From: Microbacterium sp.
GTDB lineage: Bacteria > Actinomycetota > Actinomycetes > Actinomycetales > Microbacteriaceae
Assembly (NCBI GenBank): GCA_017744855.1
Contig: JAGIAK010000018.1
Location: 1 to 35,524, forward strand
Length of the DNA: 35,524 nt
Reading direction: 5' to 3'
Shown here: piece after piece, positions 1 through 7,384 of the stretch
How positions within the stretch are numbered: the stretch's first letter is position 1
Layout of the letters: each line of letters opens with the position of its first letter
The notes under the pieces: generated by a model
Told to the model about the DNA's origin: nothing
Databases searched by the model: none
Seen by the model: the letters and a program-made list of their open reading frames with translations, nothing else
Made by a program: the position numbers and the translations under genes

Positions 1-48
1 GTGACGGCTGCCGTGGTGGATGCGGTGACGGCTGCCGTGGTGGATGCG
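1..48. repeat. Two perfect 24-bp tandem repeats in the ECF gene
   Basis: Bases 1-24 and 25-48 are identical. On the minus strand they encode an eight-residue Ala/Thr/Ser/Val unit twice, at the C-terminal end of the ECF fusion protein after the second ATPase domain. The array may continue beyond the window edge. It is in frame, so a change in copy number would only alter tail length. Confidence 0.9.
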
Positions 49-2195
49 GGTGCGGGTGCGGGGACGGATGCCGGGGCGATCCCGTCGCGCATGGGGATGA
101 CGCGCGCGCCGAGATCGCGGGCGAAGCCGGCGTCGTGCGTGGCCAGAAGCACCGCCGTGCCGGCATCCGACACCTGGCGGAGCGCCGTGCGCACCTGGCT
201 GCGGGCACGTGCGTCGAGGCCGCGGGTCGGTTCGTCGATCAGCAGCGCCTCGGGGGAGCGGGAGAGTTGCAGCGCGATCGCCAGGCAGCGGCGCTCGCCG
301 AGAGACAGGTCTCGCGGATGCCGTCGGAGGCGATCCGCCAGGCCGGCGGCGTCGAGCCCGAGCAGCCGGCCGAACCGGACGGACGTGGAGGCGGCCGAGG
401 CCGTTCCTGCTCTGCGGGCGAGCCGGTCGGCGCCGGCGCACTCCGCGGCGACGGAATCGCGCGTGAAGAGATCGTCCGAGGCGTCGGGCACGAGCACGGC
501 GCGACCCCTTACCTCCGAGCCGCGCGGCGGCAGTGCGAGCGCGACGAGCAGCGACGACTTGCCCGCCCCGTTCGGGCCGATGAGCGCCGCGATCTCTCCC
601 GGCGCCACGGCCACGCTCGCATCGTGCACTGCGACGATGTCGCCGTGCGCCACGCGGAGGTGCGCGGCGGCCAGTCCGTGCGCCACGGCGCGTGCCCCTG
701 CGCCGTCCACTCCGCGTGCATCAGGGGTGTCCGGCGCCGCCGTCCGCCCTGGTCCCGCGGCGTCTCCGAGGGCTTCGGTCCGTGCGTCTCCCGCCGGGTG
801 GTGTCCGTCTGCGTCGTGCGCGCCCGTCTCGTGCGCCCCCGTCTCGGGTGCCCCTGCCTCAGGTGCCTCCGCCCCGGATGCGCTCTTCCCGTCGCCGTCA
901 CGGTCACCGGTCTCGCCGCAGGCTCCCGCCTCGTCGCCCGCACTCGCCGCGTCGCCCTCCCCGAACTCACGCGGTTCGCCACGCACGAGCTCGCCGCCGT
1001 CGACGGCCCACCACTCATCTGTGACGGTTTGGAAGGCGGCGGCCCGGTGCTCCGCGACAACGACGCACACGCCGTCACGGTGGGCCAGCAGATCGAGGAT
1101 GCCGACGACGCGCTCCCTCGCCTCGGTATCGAGGTCGGCCAGCGGTTCGTCGGCGAGGAGGAGCGGCGGGCGCTCGATGACGGCGGCCGCGATCGCCACC
1201 AGTGTCGCCTCGCCGGCGGACAGCGCGTGCATCGGGCGGTCGAGCAGCTGCTCGATCCGGAGCGTTTCGGCGACCTCGTGCACCCGTTTCTGCACCAGTG
1301 CCTGTGCGACGCCGCGCAGCTGCAATGCGAGTCCGACCTCGTCGCGGACGTGCTCGCTGCAGAAGCCTTCGCGAGGGTTCTGCAGCACGACGCCGACGAG
1401 CCGCGACGAGTCCCTGGGCGGCATCCGTCGGCGGTCATGACCCGCGACGTCGACGGTGCCCGTCGTCCAGCCGCCGTCGGTGTGGTCGATGAGGCCGGCC
1501 AGCCCACGGAGCAGCGTGGATTTGCCGATGCCGGTCGGTCCCGTCATGACGACGAGCGTGCCCGAGCGCGGAGTGAACTCCCGCACGCGGATCACCGGTT
1601 CGTCGGTGAAGCCGATCGCCGCATCGCGCACGTGCACCGGCGGCGCCGCCGGATCGCCGGATGCCGCTGTGCCGCCGAGGCCACGCAGCTCCAGTCCGTT
1701 CGCGACAGCCGACGCACGCTCCAGGGTGCGTTCGAGCACGGGGACGAGCAGGCGCGGTCCCGGCCGCTCTCCGCGCAGACGCTGCGCGGCGGCGACCGTG
1801 CGCACCGCCTGGCCGAGAGCGGGGAGGGTCGACCAGGCGACGGTGAGGGCGCGCGCGATGCCGCGCAGCGGACCACGTCTGGCCAGAGCGGCGAACCCGC
1901 GGGACACGTCGACCGCCGCGTTCAGCACACCGAACGCGAGGATCACGCCGGCGACGGGCAGGGCCGAGAGCGCGGCATCCGCAAGCCCGTCCACCGTCAC
2001 CGGGCCGAGCAGCGTCACCCAGCCGAACGGCGGCGGCAGGCGGAAGGACGGCAGCGGAAGCAGCACGGCGCCGCTGCCGGACGCGCCGTCGAACAGGATG
2101 CGGTAGACGACGCGGGCGACGACGAACACCGCCGCCAGCCCCGCCGCCGCACGCAGCGGGCCGGGTCTCAGTCGGAGCCGGCCCGCATCGCTCAC
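1..2195 (-). CDS. ECF transporter fusion: EcfT domain plus two ABC ATPase domains (3' end beyond window)
   Basis: I translated this frame by hand; it stays open for about 731 codons to the window edge. It powers vitamin or metal uptake together with a separate substrate-binding S protein. Residues 1-175 are a shortened EcfT: hydrophobic stretches near 15-35 and 75-95, then a coupling helix ending ANGLELRGLGG, which matches the EcfT A-R-G motif. ATPase 1 has Walker A GPTGIGKST (about 219-227), Q-loop VVLQNP, signature LSAGE (about 325), Walker B LLLADEP and switch AEH. ATPase 2 has GPNGAGKSS (about 540-548), LSLGE (about 630), ALLIDEP and ATH, but its Q-loop glutamine appears replaced (VLVPDASDDLF). 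An Ala/Gly/Asp/Glu-rich linker of about 100 residues joins them. The GTG start overlaps the stop of the upstream lipoprotein gene (GTGA), so the two are translationally coupled. A one-chain T-A-A order is unusual, since T and A are normally separate. Which vitamin it carries is not visible. Confidence 0.85.
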   Translation of the reverse strand, partial: MSDAGRLRLRPGPLRAAAGLAAVFVVARVVYRILFDGASGSGAVLLPLPSFRLPPPFGWVTLLGPVTVDGLADAALSALPVAGVILAFGVLNAAVDVSRGFAALARRGPLRGIARALTVAWSTLPALGQAVRTVAAAQRLRGERPGPRLLVPVLERTLERASAVANGLELRGLGGTAASGDPAAPPVHVRDAAIGFTDEPVIRVREFTPRSGTLVVMTGPTGIGKSTLLRGLAGLIDHTDGGWTTGTVDVAGHDRRRMPPRDSSRLVGVVLQNPREGFCSEHVRDEVGLALQLRGVAQALVQKRVHEVAETLRIEQLLDRPMHALSAGEATLVAIAAAVIERPPLLLADEPLADLDTEARERVVGILDLLAHRDGVCVVVAEHRAAAFQTVTDEWWAVDGGELVRGEPREFGEGDAASAGDEAGACGETGDRDGDGKSASGAEAPEAGAPETGAHETGAHDADGHHPAGDARTEALGDAAGPGRTAAPDTPDARGVDGAGARAVAHGLAAAHLRVAHGDIVAVHDASVAVAPGEIAALIGPNGAGKSSLLVALALPPRGSEVRGRAVLVPDASDDLFTRDSVAAECAGADRLARRAGTASAASTSVRFGRLLGLDAAGLADRLRRHPRDLSLGERRCLAIALQLSRSPEALLIDEPTRGLDARARSQVRTALRQVSDAGTAVLLATHDAGFARDLGARVIPMRDGIAPASVPAPAPASTTAAVTASTTAAV

Positions 2196-2749
2196 GGCGC
2201 CGGCGAGGCGGGCGCGCCGTCGAGCGAGAAGAGCAGTTCCACGCTGTCGCCGGGGTGCAGCTCGAGGGCCGAGAGGCCGGTCTGCGCGTAGTCCCAGGTG
2301 CCGCCGGCGGGCTTGACCCACAGGCCCCAGTACGCGGATGCCGGGGGCATGTCGGCGCACGTCTCGTGGTAGGTCGAGCCGTCCGCGCCCGGCAGTTCGG
2401 TCTCTTCGGCGGGGACGCCGTCGACCCGGCAGATCACGTCGTCGGGGTAGGTGGTGGTGCCAACGGTGGTGAACCCGGCCTTCGTGACGGCGTCCGTGCC
2501 GAGGATCGTGTCCTTCGCGTCGACGCACACGGTCTTCGACGGGTCATCCGCGACCTCGAGGTCGCCGGCGTCGACGATGACCGTGACCCCGGCGCACGAC
2601 TCCGACGATGCGGTCGACTCCGCTGACGAGGACGACGGCGACGACGTGGGAGCGGAGGAGGGGGCCGACGGCGCACAGGCGGTCAGCGCGAGCACCAGGG
2701 CGGATGCCGCGGCGAGGGACAGGGCGAGGGAGCGGGTCTTCGGGGTCAC
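2192..2749 (-). CDS. Lipoprotein partner of the ECF transporter (DUF4430-like)
   Basis: The 185-residue protein starts with a lipoprotein signal peptide (MTPKTRSLAL..., lipobox LTAC, Cys25). A Ser/Pro-rich spacer follows, then a domain that ends in an aromatic and glycine-rich block (YWGLWVKPAGGTWDYA) and a LHPGDSVELLF segment. This resembles the small actinobacterial lipoproteins found beside ECF transporters and the DUF4430/transcobalamin-C-like fold, but the family assignment is from memory and moderate. It is probably anchored outside the membrane and may help capture ligand for the T-A-A fusion protein downstream, with which it overlaps by four bases. The start is GTG: an upstream ATG in frame is followed at once by a stop, and a TATGGT hexamer lies six bases before the GTG. 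Confidence 0.75.
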   Translation of the reverse strand: MTPKTRSLALSLAAASALVLALTACAPSAPSSAPTSSPSSSSAESTASSESCAGVTVIVDAGDLEVADDPSKTVCVDAKDTILGTDAVTKAGFTTVGTTTYPDDVICRVDGVPAEETELPGADGSTYHETCADMPPASAYWGLWVKPAGGTWDYAQTGLSALELHPGDSVELLFSLDGAPASPAP

Positions 2750-2755
2750 CGTTAC

Positions 2756-2761
2756 ACCATA
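2756..2761 (-). promoter_or_regulatory. -10 hexamer of a leaderless start (ECF lipoprotein)
   Basis: On the minus strand TATGGT is followed by six bases and then the GTG start at 2749. This spacing puts the predicted transcription start at or next to the start codon. No clear -35 was seen. Confidence 0.5.
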
Positions 2762-2837
2762 CGGAATCGCGGGCTCCGGCCCTGTCCGCGTGACACAATC
2801 CGCCGCGGGGTGGCGACGGGGGCCGTTCCGGTCCCGA

Positions 2838-3851
2838 TCACCCCAGGCGCTTCTGCAGCTCGCCCATCCGCGCCGTCATCCGGAACCCGAGCCGCGTGTT
2901 GACCGCGAGCATGTGCGCGTTCTCGTCGGCGTTGAAGGTGTACGCGCGGGTGGTGGCCGGCGAGAGCCGCTGCAGCATCCGCAGGTTCTCGAGCTTGACG
3001 CGCAGGCCGAGGCGGCGTCCGCGGTCCTGTCTCCGCACGAGCGTGCCCCACTGATAGGCGTTGCCGTCGTCGCGGGACACGACGATCTGGGTGTACGCGG
3101 CGATGTGTCCGTCGGCGGTCAGAGCGGCGGTGCCGTAGGAAGTGCGCCCCTGCCTCGCGATCAGCTGCTCGTCGGCGCGATAGTCGGCGACGTCGGACGA
3201 CGACGCCTCGATGTCGAGGTCGCCGGTCGGAGCTTCGGTGTCGAGCAGCGCATCCAGCGCGGCCCATTCGGCGACGAGGTCGTCTGGCACGGGGCCGGAC
3301 CAGGTGCGCACCGTGTAGCCGTCGGCCGGCGCCTCCGCGAGGAGCTCGTCGATCACGGCATCCGGCACCGGCAGATCGAGTCGGCTCTGCAGATCGCCGA
3401 TCGCGACGTCGTATCCGTGGCGGCGGGCGAACTCGCGGCCGGGCTCGCCGGTTCCGTCGGCCGGGGCGGATGCGGGCCAGAAGATGTCGGCACGCATGGT
3501 CGTGCGCCCCGCCGCGGCGGCCTTCCGCTCGACGTGGCCGAGGAGCGCCGATCCGACGCCGCGACGTCGGTGCTCCTCGGGGACGTTGACCCCGATCGCG
3601 CCGATGTGCACGTTGTCCTTCAGCGACAGGGCGAGGGAGGCCGAGCCGATGACCTCGCCGTGCTCGATCGCCGCGAACGCGCGCCGGTCGGTGGTCGCCG
3701 ACGGCTGCTGCAGCTCGGCCCGGCTCTCCTCCCTCGACCAGATCACGGCGTTCTCGCCCATGTCGACGCGTCTCGCCGCGGCATACGCATCCCACCAGGC
3801 GTCGACCGCCGCGTCGTCGAAGGGATCGATGCGGATGATCTCGAAGGTCAT
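2838..3851 (-). CDS. GNAT-family N-acetyltransferase with two GNAT domains
   Basis: The 337-residue protein should transfer an acyl group from acyl-CoA to an amine; the acceptor is unknown. The N-terminal GNAT domain shows the CoA-binding motif A (GVNVPEEHRRRGVGSAL, residues 87-103). The C-terminal half carries a second, more divergent copy, with TLVRRQDRGRRLGLRVK (270-286) and the typical final strand/helix NADENAHMLAVNTRLGF (307-323). This layout matches tandem GNAT proteins of Actinobacteria, including relatives of mycothiol synthase, but it lies alone and is not called MshD here. ATG start at 3851, with a TAGCGT hexamer six bases upstream. The same six bases (GGAGGG) could also serve as a close ribosome site. 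Confidence 0.8.
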   Translation of the reverse strand: MTFEIIRIDPFDDAAVDAWWDAYAAARRVDMGENAVIWSREESRAELQQPSATTDRRAFAAIEHGEVIGSASLALSLKDNVHIGAIGVNVPEEHRRRGVGSALLGHVERKAAAAGRTTMRADIFWPASAPADGTGEPGREFARRHGYDVAIGDLQSRLDLPVPDAVIDELLAEAPADGYTVRTWSGPVPDDLVAEWAALDALLDTEAPTGDLDIEASSSDVADYRADEQLIARQGRTSYGTAALTADGHIAAYTQIVVSRDDGNAYQWGTLVRRQDRGRRLGLRVKLENLRMLQRLSPATTRAYTFNADENAHMLAVNTRLGFRMTARMGELQKRLG

Positions 3852-3857
3852 CCCTCC

Positions 3858-3863
3858 ACGCTA
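3858..3863 (-). promoter_or_regulatory. -10 hexamer of a leaderless start (GNAT gene)
   Basis: TAGCGT on the minus strand, six bases before ATG 3851. It fits the actinobacterial TANNNT -10 at the distance expected for a leaderless transcript. Confidence 0.5.
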
Positions 3864-3901
3864 CCTGCCCGCTCGGACCTGTCGACTCAAATAATGTGCC
3901 C

Positions 3902-3931
3902 TTGACGATAGTGTGTGACACACAGTAATGT
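3902..3931 (+). promoter_or_regulatory. padR promoter with palindromic operator in the spacer
   Basis: A -35 box TTGACG (3902-3907) and a -10 box TAATGT (3926-3931) are 18 bases apart. The spacer contains a perfect palindrome TGTGTG-A-CACACA (3912-3924). The predicted transcription start falls at or next to ATG 3939, so the mRNA is probably leaderless. A palindrome between -35 and -10 of a repressor's own gene is a natural site for autorepression, and PadR proteins commonly bind inverted repeats with TGT/ACA ends. Confidence 0.6.
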
Positions 3932-3938
3932 GATCGAC

Positions 3939-4271
3939 ATGAACGAGACGCTCGACACGCACCTGCAGGAGTTGCGCCGCGGCACGGTCGTGCTGGCCTG
4001 CCTGCAGCTGCTGCGCACCCCCGGCTACGGCTACGGTCTGCTCGAGCAGCTCGAGAGTCGGGGCTTCGCGACCGACGCCAACACGCTGTACCCCCTGCTC
4101 CGGCGGTTGGAGAAGCAGGAGTACCTCACGAGCGAGTGGAACACCGACGAGGCGCGGCCTCGCAAGTTCTATCGCACATCAGATGCCGGCATCCGTCTCG
4201 CCGACACCCTCACCGACGAATGGCGATCGCTGACCTCCGCGATCGCCGGCCTCACGCCAGAGGAGAACTGA
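3939..4271 (+). CDS. PadR-family transcriptional repressor
   Basis: A 110-residue winged-helix regulator. It begins MNETLDTHLQELRRG, followed by the PadR hallmark LRTPGYGYGLLEQLESRG (26-42), the recognition region TDANTLYPLLRRLEKQEYL (45-63) and the wing RPRKFYRTSDAG (73-84). It lacks the long C-terminal dimerisation domain, as in subfamily 2. A GTG at 3915 would add eight residues, but it sits inside the palindromic operator and upstream of the predicted transcription start, so ATG 3939 is preferred. The next gene, one base downstream, encodes a HAAS-domain membrane protein; this PadR-HAAS pairing is common in Gram-positive bacteria and implies one regulatory unit. Confidence 0.9.
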   Translation: MNETLDTHLQELRRGTVVLACLQLLRTPGYGYGLLEQLESRGFATDANTLYPLLRRLEKQEYLTSEWNTDEARPRKFYRTSDAGIRLADTLTDEWRSLTSAIAGLTPEEN

Positions 4272-4272
4272 C

Positions 4273-5274
4273 ATGTCCAGTACCACGCTCACCGAGCGCT
4301 ACATCGCCGCCACCGTCCGGAGCCTGCGTCCCGAGACGCAGGACGACGTGCGGGCCGAGCTCGAGGCCTCGATCGGGGATGCCGTCGAAGCGCGGCTCGA
4401 TCAGGGCGAAGACCGTGACACGGCGGAGCGCGCCGTGCTCACGGAGCTCGGGGATCCCGGCAGGCTCGCCGCCGGCTACGCCGACCGTCCGCTGCACCTC
4501 ATCGGCCCGCGCTTCTACCTCGTGTGGTGGCGGCTGCTGAAGCTGCTGCTGATCATCGTGCCCGTCTGCGTCTTCGGCGCCGTGGCACTGGGGCTGACCA
4601 TCGCCCAGGCGCCGATCGGCAAGATCATCGCCGACTCGCTCATCGCCGCGGGAGGCACGGCCATCCACATCTGCTTCTGGACGACGCTCGTGTTCGTCAT
4701 CCTGGAGCGCACCGACAGCACGAGCACGATCGGGGAGTGGACCGTCGACCAGCTCCCCGAGGTTCCGAAGAACCCCGCGGGGCGCAGCGAGCTGATCGCC
4801 TCCCTCGTGTTCCTCGGGATCGCGGTCGGCGCTCTGCTCTGGGACCGCATCCGCGGCTTCGTCCCCGGCGAGGCCCTGCCGATCCTGAACCCCGGGCTGT
4901 GGCCGTGGGGCATCGGCATCCTGCTCGCGCTCATCGCGGCCGAGGCCGTCTTCGCCGTGGTGGTGTTCCGACGGAGGGGCTGGAGCACGGCGCTCGCCGT
5001 CGTCAACACGGTGCTGGCGCTGGCGTTCCTCGCCTGGACGCTGGTGCTCCTCGTCCGCGGAGAGCTCGTCAACCCGGAGTTCCTGTCGCACATCGTCGCG
5101 GCCGGAGGGGAGGGATTCGCGGCGGGCGATGCGAAGGCCGCCGGAGAGGGCGGTGTCTTCCGCATCCTCGCCGTGATCCTCGGGTTCGGCGTCGCCGCCG
5201 GCGTCGCGTGGGACATCATCGACGGCTGGATCAAAGCGGTCCGCGCCGGGCGCGGGAATAGGCTGGACGGGTGA
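4273..5274 (+). CDS. HAAS (DUF1700-like) domain multi-pass membrane protein
   Basis: A 333-residue protein of two parts. Residues 1-75 form the HAAS/permease-prefix domain (LTERYIAATVRSLRPETQDD, then ERAVLTELGDPGRLAAGYADRP), a soluble helical domain typically encoded beside padR. The rest has about six membrane segments, near 88-110, 117-143, 174-190, 213-235, 240-263 and 296-316. No catalytic motif was seen. It probably senses or responds to membrane stress with the PadR repressor; that role is inferred from the family context. AGGAGA (4261-4266) lies six bases before the ATG. Its stop overlaps the GTG of menB. Confidence 0.8.
   Translation: MSSTTLTERYIAATVRSLRPETQDDVRAELEASIGDAVEARLDQGEDRDTAERAVLTELGDPGRLAAGYADRPLHLIGPRFYLVWWRLLKLLLIIVPVCVFGAVALGLTIAQAPIGKIIADSLIAAGGTAIHICFWTTLVFVILERTDSTSTIGEWTVDQLPEVPKNPAGRSELIASLVFLGIAVGALLWDRIRGFVPGEALPILNPGLWPWGIGILLALIAAEAVFAVVVFRRRGWSTALAVVNTVLALAFLAWTLVLLVRGELVNPEFLSHIVAAGGEGFAAGDAKAAGEGGVFRILAVILGFGVAAGVAWDIIDGWIKAVRAGRGNRLDG
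5259..5264 (+). promoter_or_regulatory. -10 hexamer of a leaderless start (menB)
   Basis: TAGGCT followed by GGACGG and the GTG at 5271. It lies inside the last codons of the upstream membrane protein gene, so menB can be made independently of the padR unit. Confidence 0.55.
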
Positions 5275-6173
5275 CCATCTCCGACCTGTTCGACCCGGCC
5301 GAGTGGGTGCTCGCGCCCGGCGCCGAGGACTACACCGACATCACCGCGCACGTCACGCACGACGGCGGCATCGCCCGCATCGCGTTCGACCGTCCGGAGG
5401 TGCGCAACGCCTTCCGCCCGCACACCGTCGACGAGCTCTACCGGGCCCTCGACATCGCGAGGCAGGATCCGCGCATCGGCGCCGTGCTGCTCACCGGCAA
5501 CGGACCGAGCGCGAAGGACGGCGGCTGGGCGTTCTGCTCGGGCGGCGACCAGCGCATCCGCGGACGAGACGGCTACAAGTACAGCGACGACGAGGCCGCC
5601 GTGCACGACCCGGCGCGCGCGGGCCGGCTGCACATCCTCGAGGTGCAGCGACTTATCCGCTTCATGCCCAAGGTCGTCATCGCCGTGATCCCCGGCTGGG
5701 CCGCCGGCGGCGGGCACTCGCTGCACGTCGTCTGCGACCTGTCGATCGCGAGCGCGGAGCACGGCCGTTTCAAGCAGACGGATGCCGACGTCGGCAGCTT
5801 CGACGCCGGGTACGGCTCCGCGTACATGGCACGGCAGACCGGGCAGAAGATCGCACGGGAGGTGTTCTTCCTCGCCGAGGAGTACTCGGCGCAGCGGGCG
5901 TACGAGATGGGCGCCGTGAACCGTGTCGTGCCGCACGAGGAGCTCGAGCGCGAGGCGCTGAAGATGGCGCGCACGGTGCTGACCAAGTCGCCCACCGCGA
6001 TCCGGATGCTCAAGTTCGCTTTCAACGCCGTCGACGACGGTCTGGTCGGTCAGCAGGTGTTCGCCGGGGAGGCCACGCGGCTCGCCTACGGCACCGACGA
6101 GGCCGTCGAGGGGCGCGACGCCTTCCTCGAGAAACGCGCGCCCGACTGGTCGTCCTTCCCGTACCACTACTGA
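5271..6173 (+). CDS. menB: 1,4-dihydroxy-2-naphthoyl-CoA synthase
   Basis: MenB closes the second ring of the naphthoquinone nucleus, turning o-succinylbenzoyl-CoA into 1,4-dihydroxy-2-naphthoyl-CoA in menaquinone synthesis. The 300-residue length and crotonase-fold motifs fit: FDRPEVRNAFRPHTVDEL (39-56), GWAFCSGGDQRIRG (85-98), the oxyanion-hole loop PGWAAGGGHSLHVVCDL (141-157), and DADVGSFDAGYGSAYMARQ (171-189), which contains the SFDAGYG signature that separates MenB from other enoyl-CoA hydratases. The GTG start overlaps the previous stop and has a -10 hexamer six bases upstream. menE follows 25 bases downstream, so the two form an operon. Confidence 0.95.
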   Translation: MTISDLFDPAEWVLAPGAEDYTDITAHVTHDGGIARIAFDRPEVRNAFRPHTVDELYRALDIARQDPRIGAVLLTGNGPSAKDGGWAFCSGGDQRIRGRDGYKYSDDEAAVHDPARAGRLHILEVQRLIRFMPKVVIAVIPGWAAGGGHSLHVVCDLSIASAEHGRFKQTDADVGSFDAGYGSAYMARQTGQKIAREVFFLAEEYSAQRAYEMGAVNRVVPHEELEREALKMARTVLTKSPTAIRMLKFAFNAVDDGLVGQQVFAGEATRLAYGTDEAVEGRDAFLEKRAPDWSSFPYHY

Positions 6174-6198
6174 CCCCCTCGCTTCGGACGGAGCCGCG

Positions 6199-7338
6199 AT
6201 GGTCGCCCTGATCCCGACGGATGCCGCGACACCCGCCGGGCTGCGCGATGCACTCGCGCGCGCTCTCGACGGCGGCCCCGCGCTGGGGTTCGGGATGCTG
6301 GGCGACGCCCCGACGGAGGTGCCCGACGGCACGGCCGTGGTGATCGCGACCTCGGGGTCGAGCGGCATCCCGAAGCGCGTGGTGCTCAGCGGCGAGGCCC
6401 TCCGGGCAGGGGCCGAGGCCACCGCCGCGCGGGTCGGCAGCGGCCGGTGGCTGCTCGCTCTGCCGACGGGGTACGTCGCTGGGCTCCAGGTGGTCGTGCG
6501 TTCCCTGCTCGCGGGCACGGAGCCGGTGCACCTCGACGGACGGTTCAGCGCCGAGGGCTTCGCCGCCGCCACGCTGCCGATGCTCGCGGGTCGTCAGGAA
6601 CTGCTCACGTCGCTGGTGCCCGCGCAGCTCGCCACGCTGTTCGACGCCGCCCACGATCCGCCGGTTCTCGCCGCGCTGCGCGCCTACCGCGCGATCCTCG
6701 TCGGCGGTCAGGCGCTCCCCGAACCGCTGCGTGAGCGCGCGGCCGACCTCGGGGTGCGACTCGTGCGCACCTACGGCTCCACCGAGACGAGCGGCGGCTG
6801 CGTGTACGACGGGGTGCCGCTCGACACGGTCTCGGTGCGCACGGTCGACGGAGAGCTCCGCATCGCGGGGCCCATGCTCGCCGACGGCTACCTCGGCGAC
6901 GACGAGCTGACGGCGCGGGTGTTCACGCGCGACGAGCACGGCATCCGCTGGTACCACACCGGCGACCTCGGCCTCGTCGACGACGGCGTGGTGCGCGTGC
7001 ACGGCCGCGCCGACAACGTGATCGTCTCCGGCGGGATCAACGTCTCCCTCGACAGGGTGGAGCGGATCGTGCGGCGGGTTCCCGGCCTGACCGGCGCCGT
7101 GGTGGTGGCCGTCGACGACCCGCGCTGGGGTGAGGCATCGGTGATCGTCGCGGCGCGCGGAGAGGCTCTGCGGCGCAGCGAGTCGGAGCAGCTCGCCCAC
7201 GCGCGAGACGCGGTGGCTGAGGAGATCGGCAGGCACGCCAGGCCCGCGCGCCTGATCCTCGTCGACGAGCTCGACGTACTCGCGTCAGGCAAGCCCGACC
7301 GCGAGGCAATCCGGCGGGCCGTCGCCGACCTGCACTGA
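6199..7338 (+). CDS. menE: o-succinylbenzoate-CoA ligase
   Basis: MenE activates o-succinylbenzoate to its CoA thioester through an acyl-adenylate, the step before MenB. The 379-residue protein belongs to the short actinobacterial form of the AMP-binding superfamily. Motifs in order: the phosphate loop VVIATSGSSGIPKRV (about 47-61), RTYGSTETSGG, the adenylate motif WYHTGDLG, hinge GRADNVIVSGGINVSLDRVE, and the C-terminal catalytic lysine motif ASGKPDREAI near the end. A weak GGAG ribosome site lies just upstream of the ATG. Adjacency to menB confirms the pathway over a general acyl-CoA ligase. Confidence 0.93.
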   Translation: MVALIPTDAATPAGLRDALARALDGGPALGFGMLGDAPTEVPDGTAVVIATSGSSGIPKRVVLSGEALRAGAEATAARVGSGRWLLALPTGYVAGLQVVVRSLLAGTEPVHLDGRFSAEGFAAATLPMLAGRQELLTSLVPAQLATLFDAAHDPPVLAALRAYRAILVGGQALPEPLRERAADLGVRLVRTYGSTETSGGCVYDGVPLDTVSVRTVDGELRIAGPMLADGYLGDDELTARVFTRDEHGIRWYHTGDLGLVDDGVVRVHGRADNVIVSGGINVSLDRVERIVRRVPGLTGAVVVAVDDPRWGEASVIVAARGEALRRSESEQLAHARDAVAEEIGRHARPARLILVDELDVLASGKPDREAIRRAVADLH

Positions 7339-7373
7339 GCGTCGCCGTGTCCGGCGTCCAGCGCGGCCGGTGC

Positions 7374-7379
7374 CAGACT
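7374..7379 (+). promoter_or_regulatory. Possible -10 hexamer before the methyltransferase gene
   Basis: CAGACT is preceded by TGC and lies five bases before ATG 7385. It is a weaker match than the other leaderless-type hexamers because the first base is C. Confidence 0.3.
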
Positions 7380-7384
7380 GGAGC

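Noticed and set aside
1..48. Short repeats at the left edge as a CRISPR array
   Set aside because: Adjacent copies without spacers, in frame within a gene, and no cas genes.
509..1507. Minus-strand 332-codon frame inside the ECF region
   Set aside because: It is out of frame with the ABC motifs; the real frame runs from 2195 to the window edge.
1..2291. Long plus-strand open frames (1-1440, 135-2291 and shorter ones)
   Set aside because: Arg/Ala/Ser-rich translations with no domain; they mirror the ECF fusion gene on the minus strand, which carries all ABC motifs.
4515..6572. Minus-strand frame of 685 codons
   Set aside because: Shadow of the HAAS-protein, menB and menE genes in high-GC sequence; no recognisable domain.
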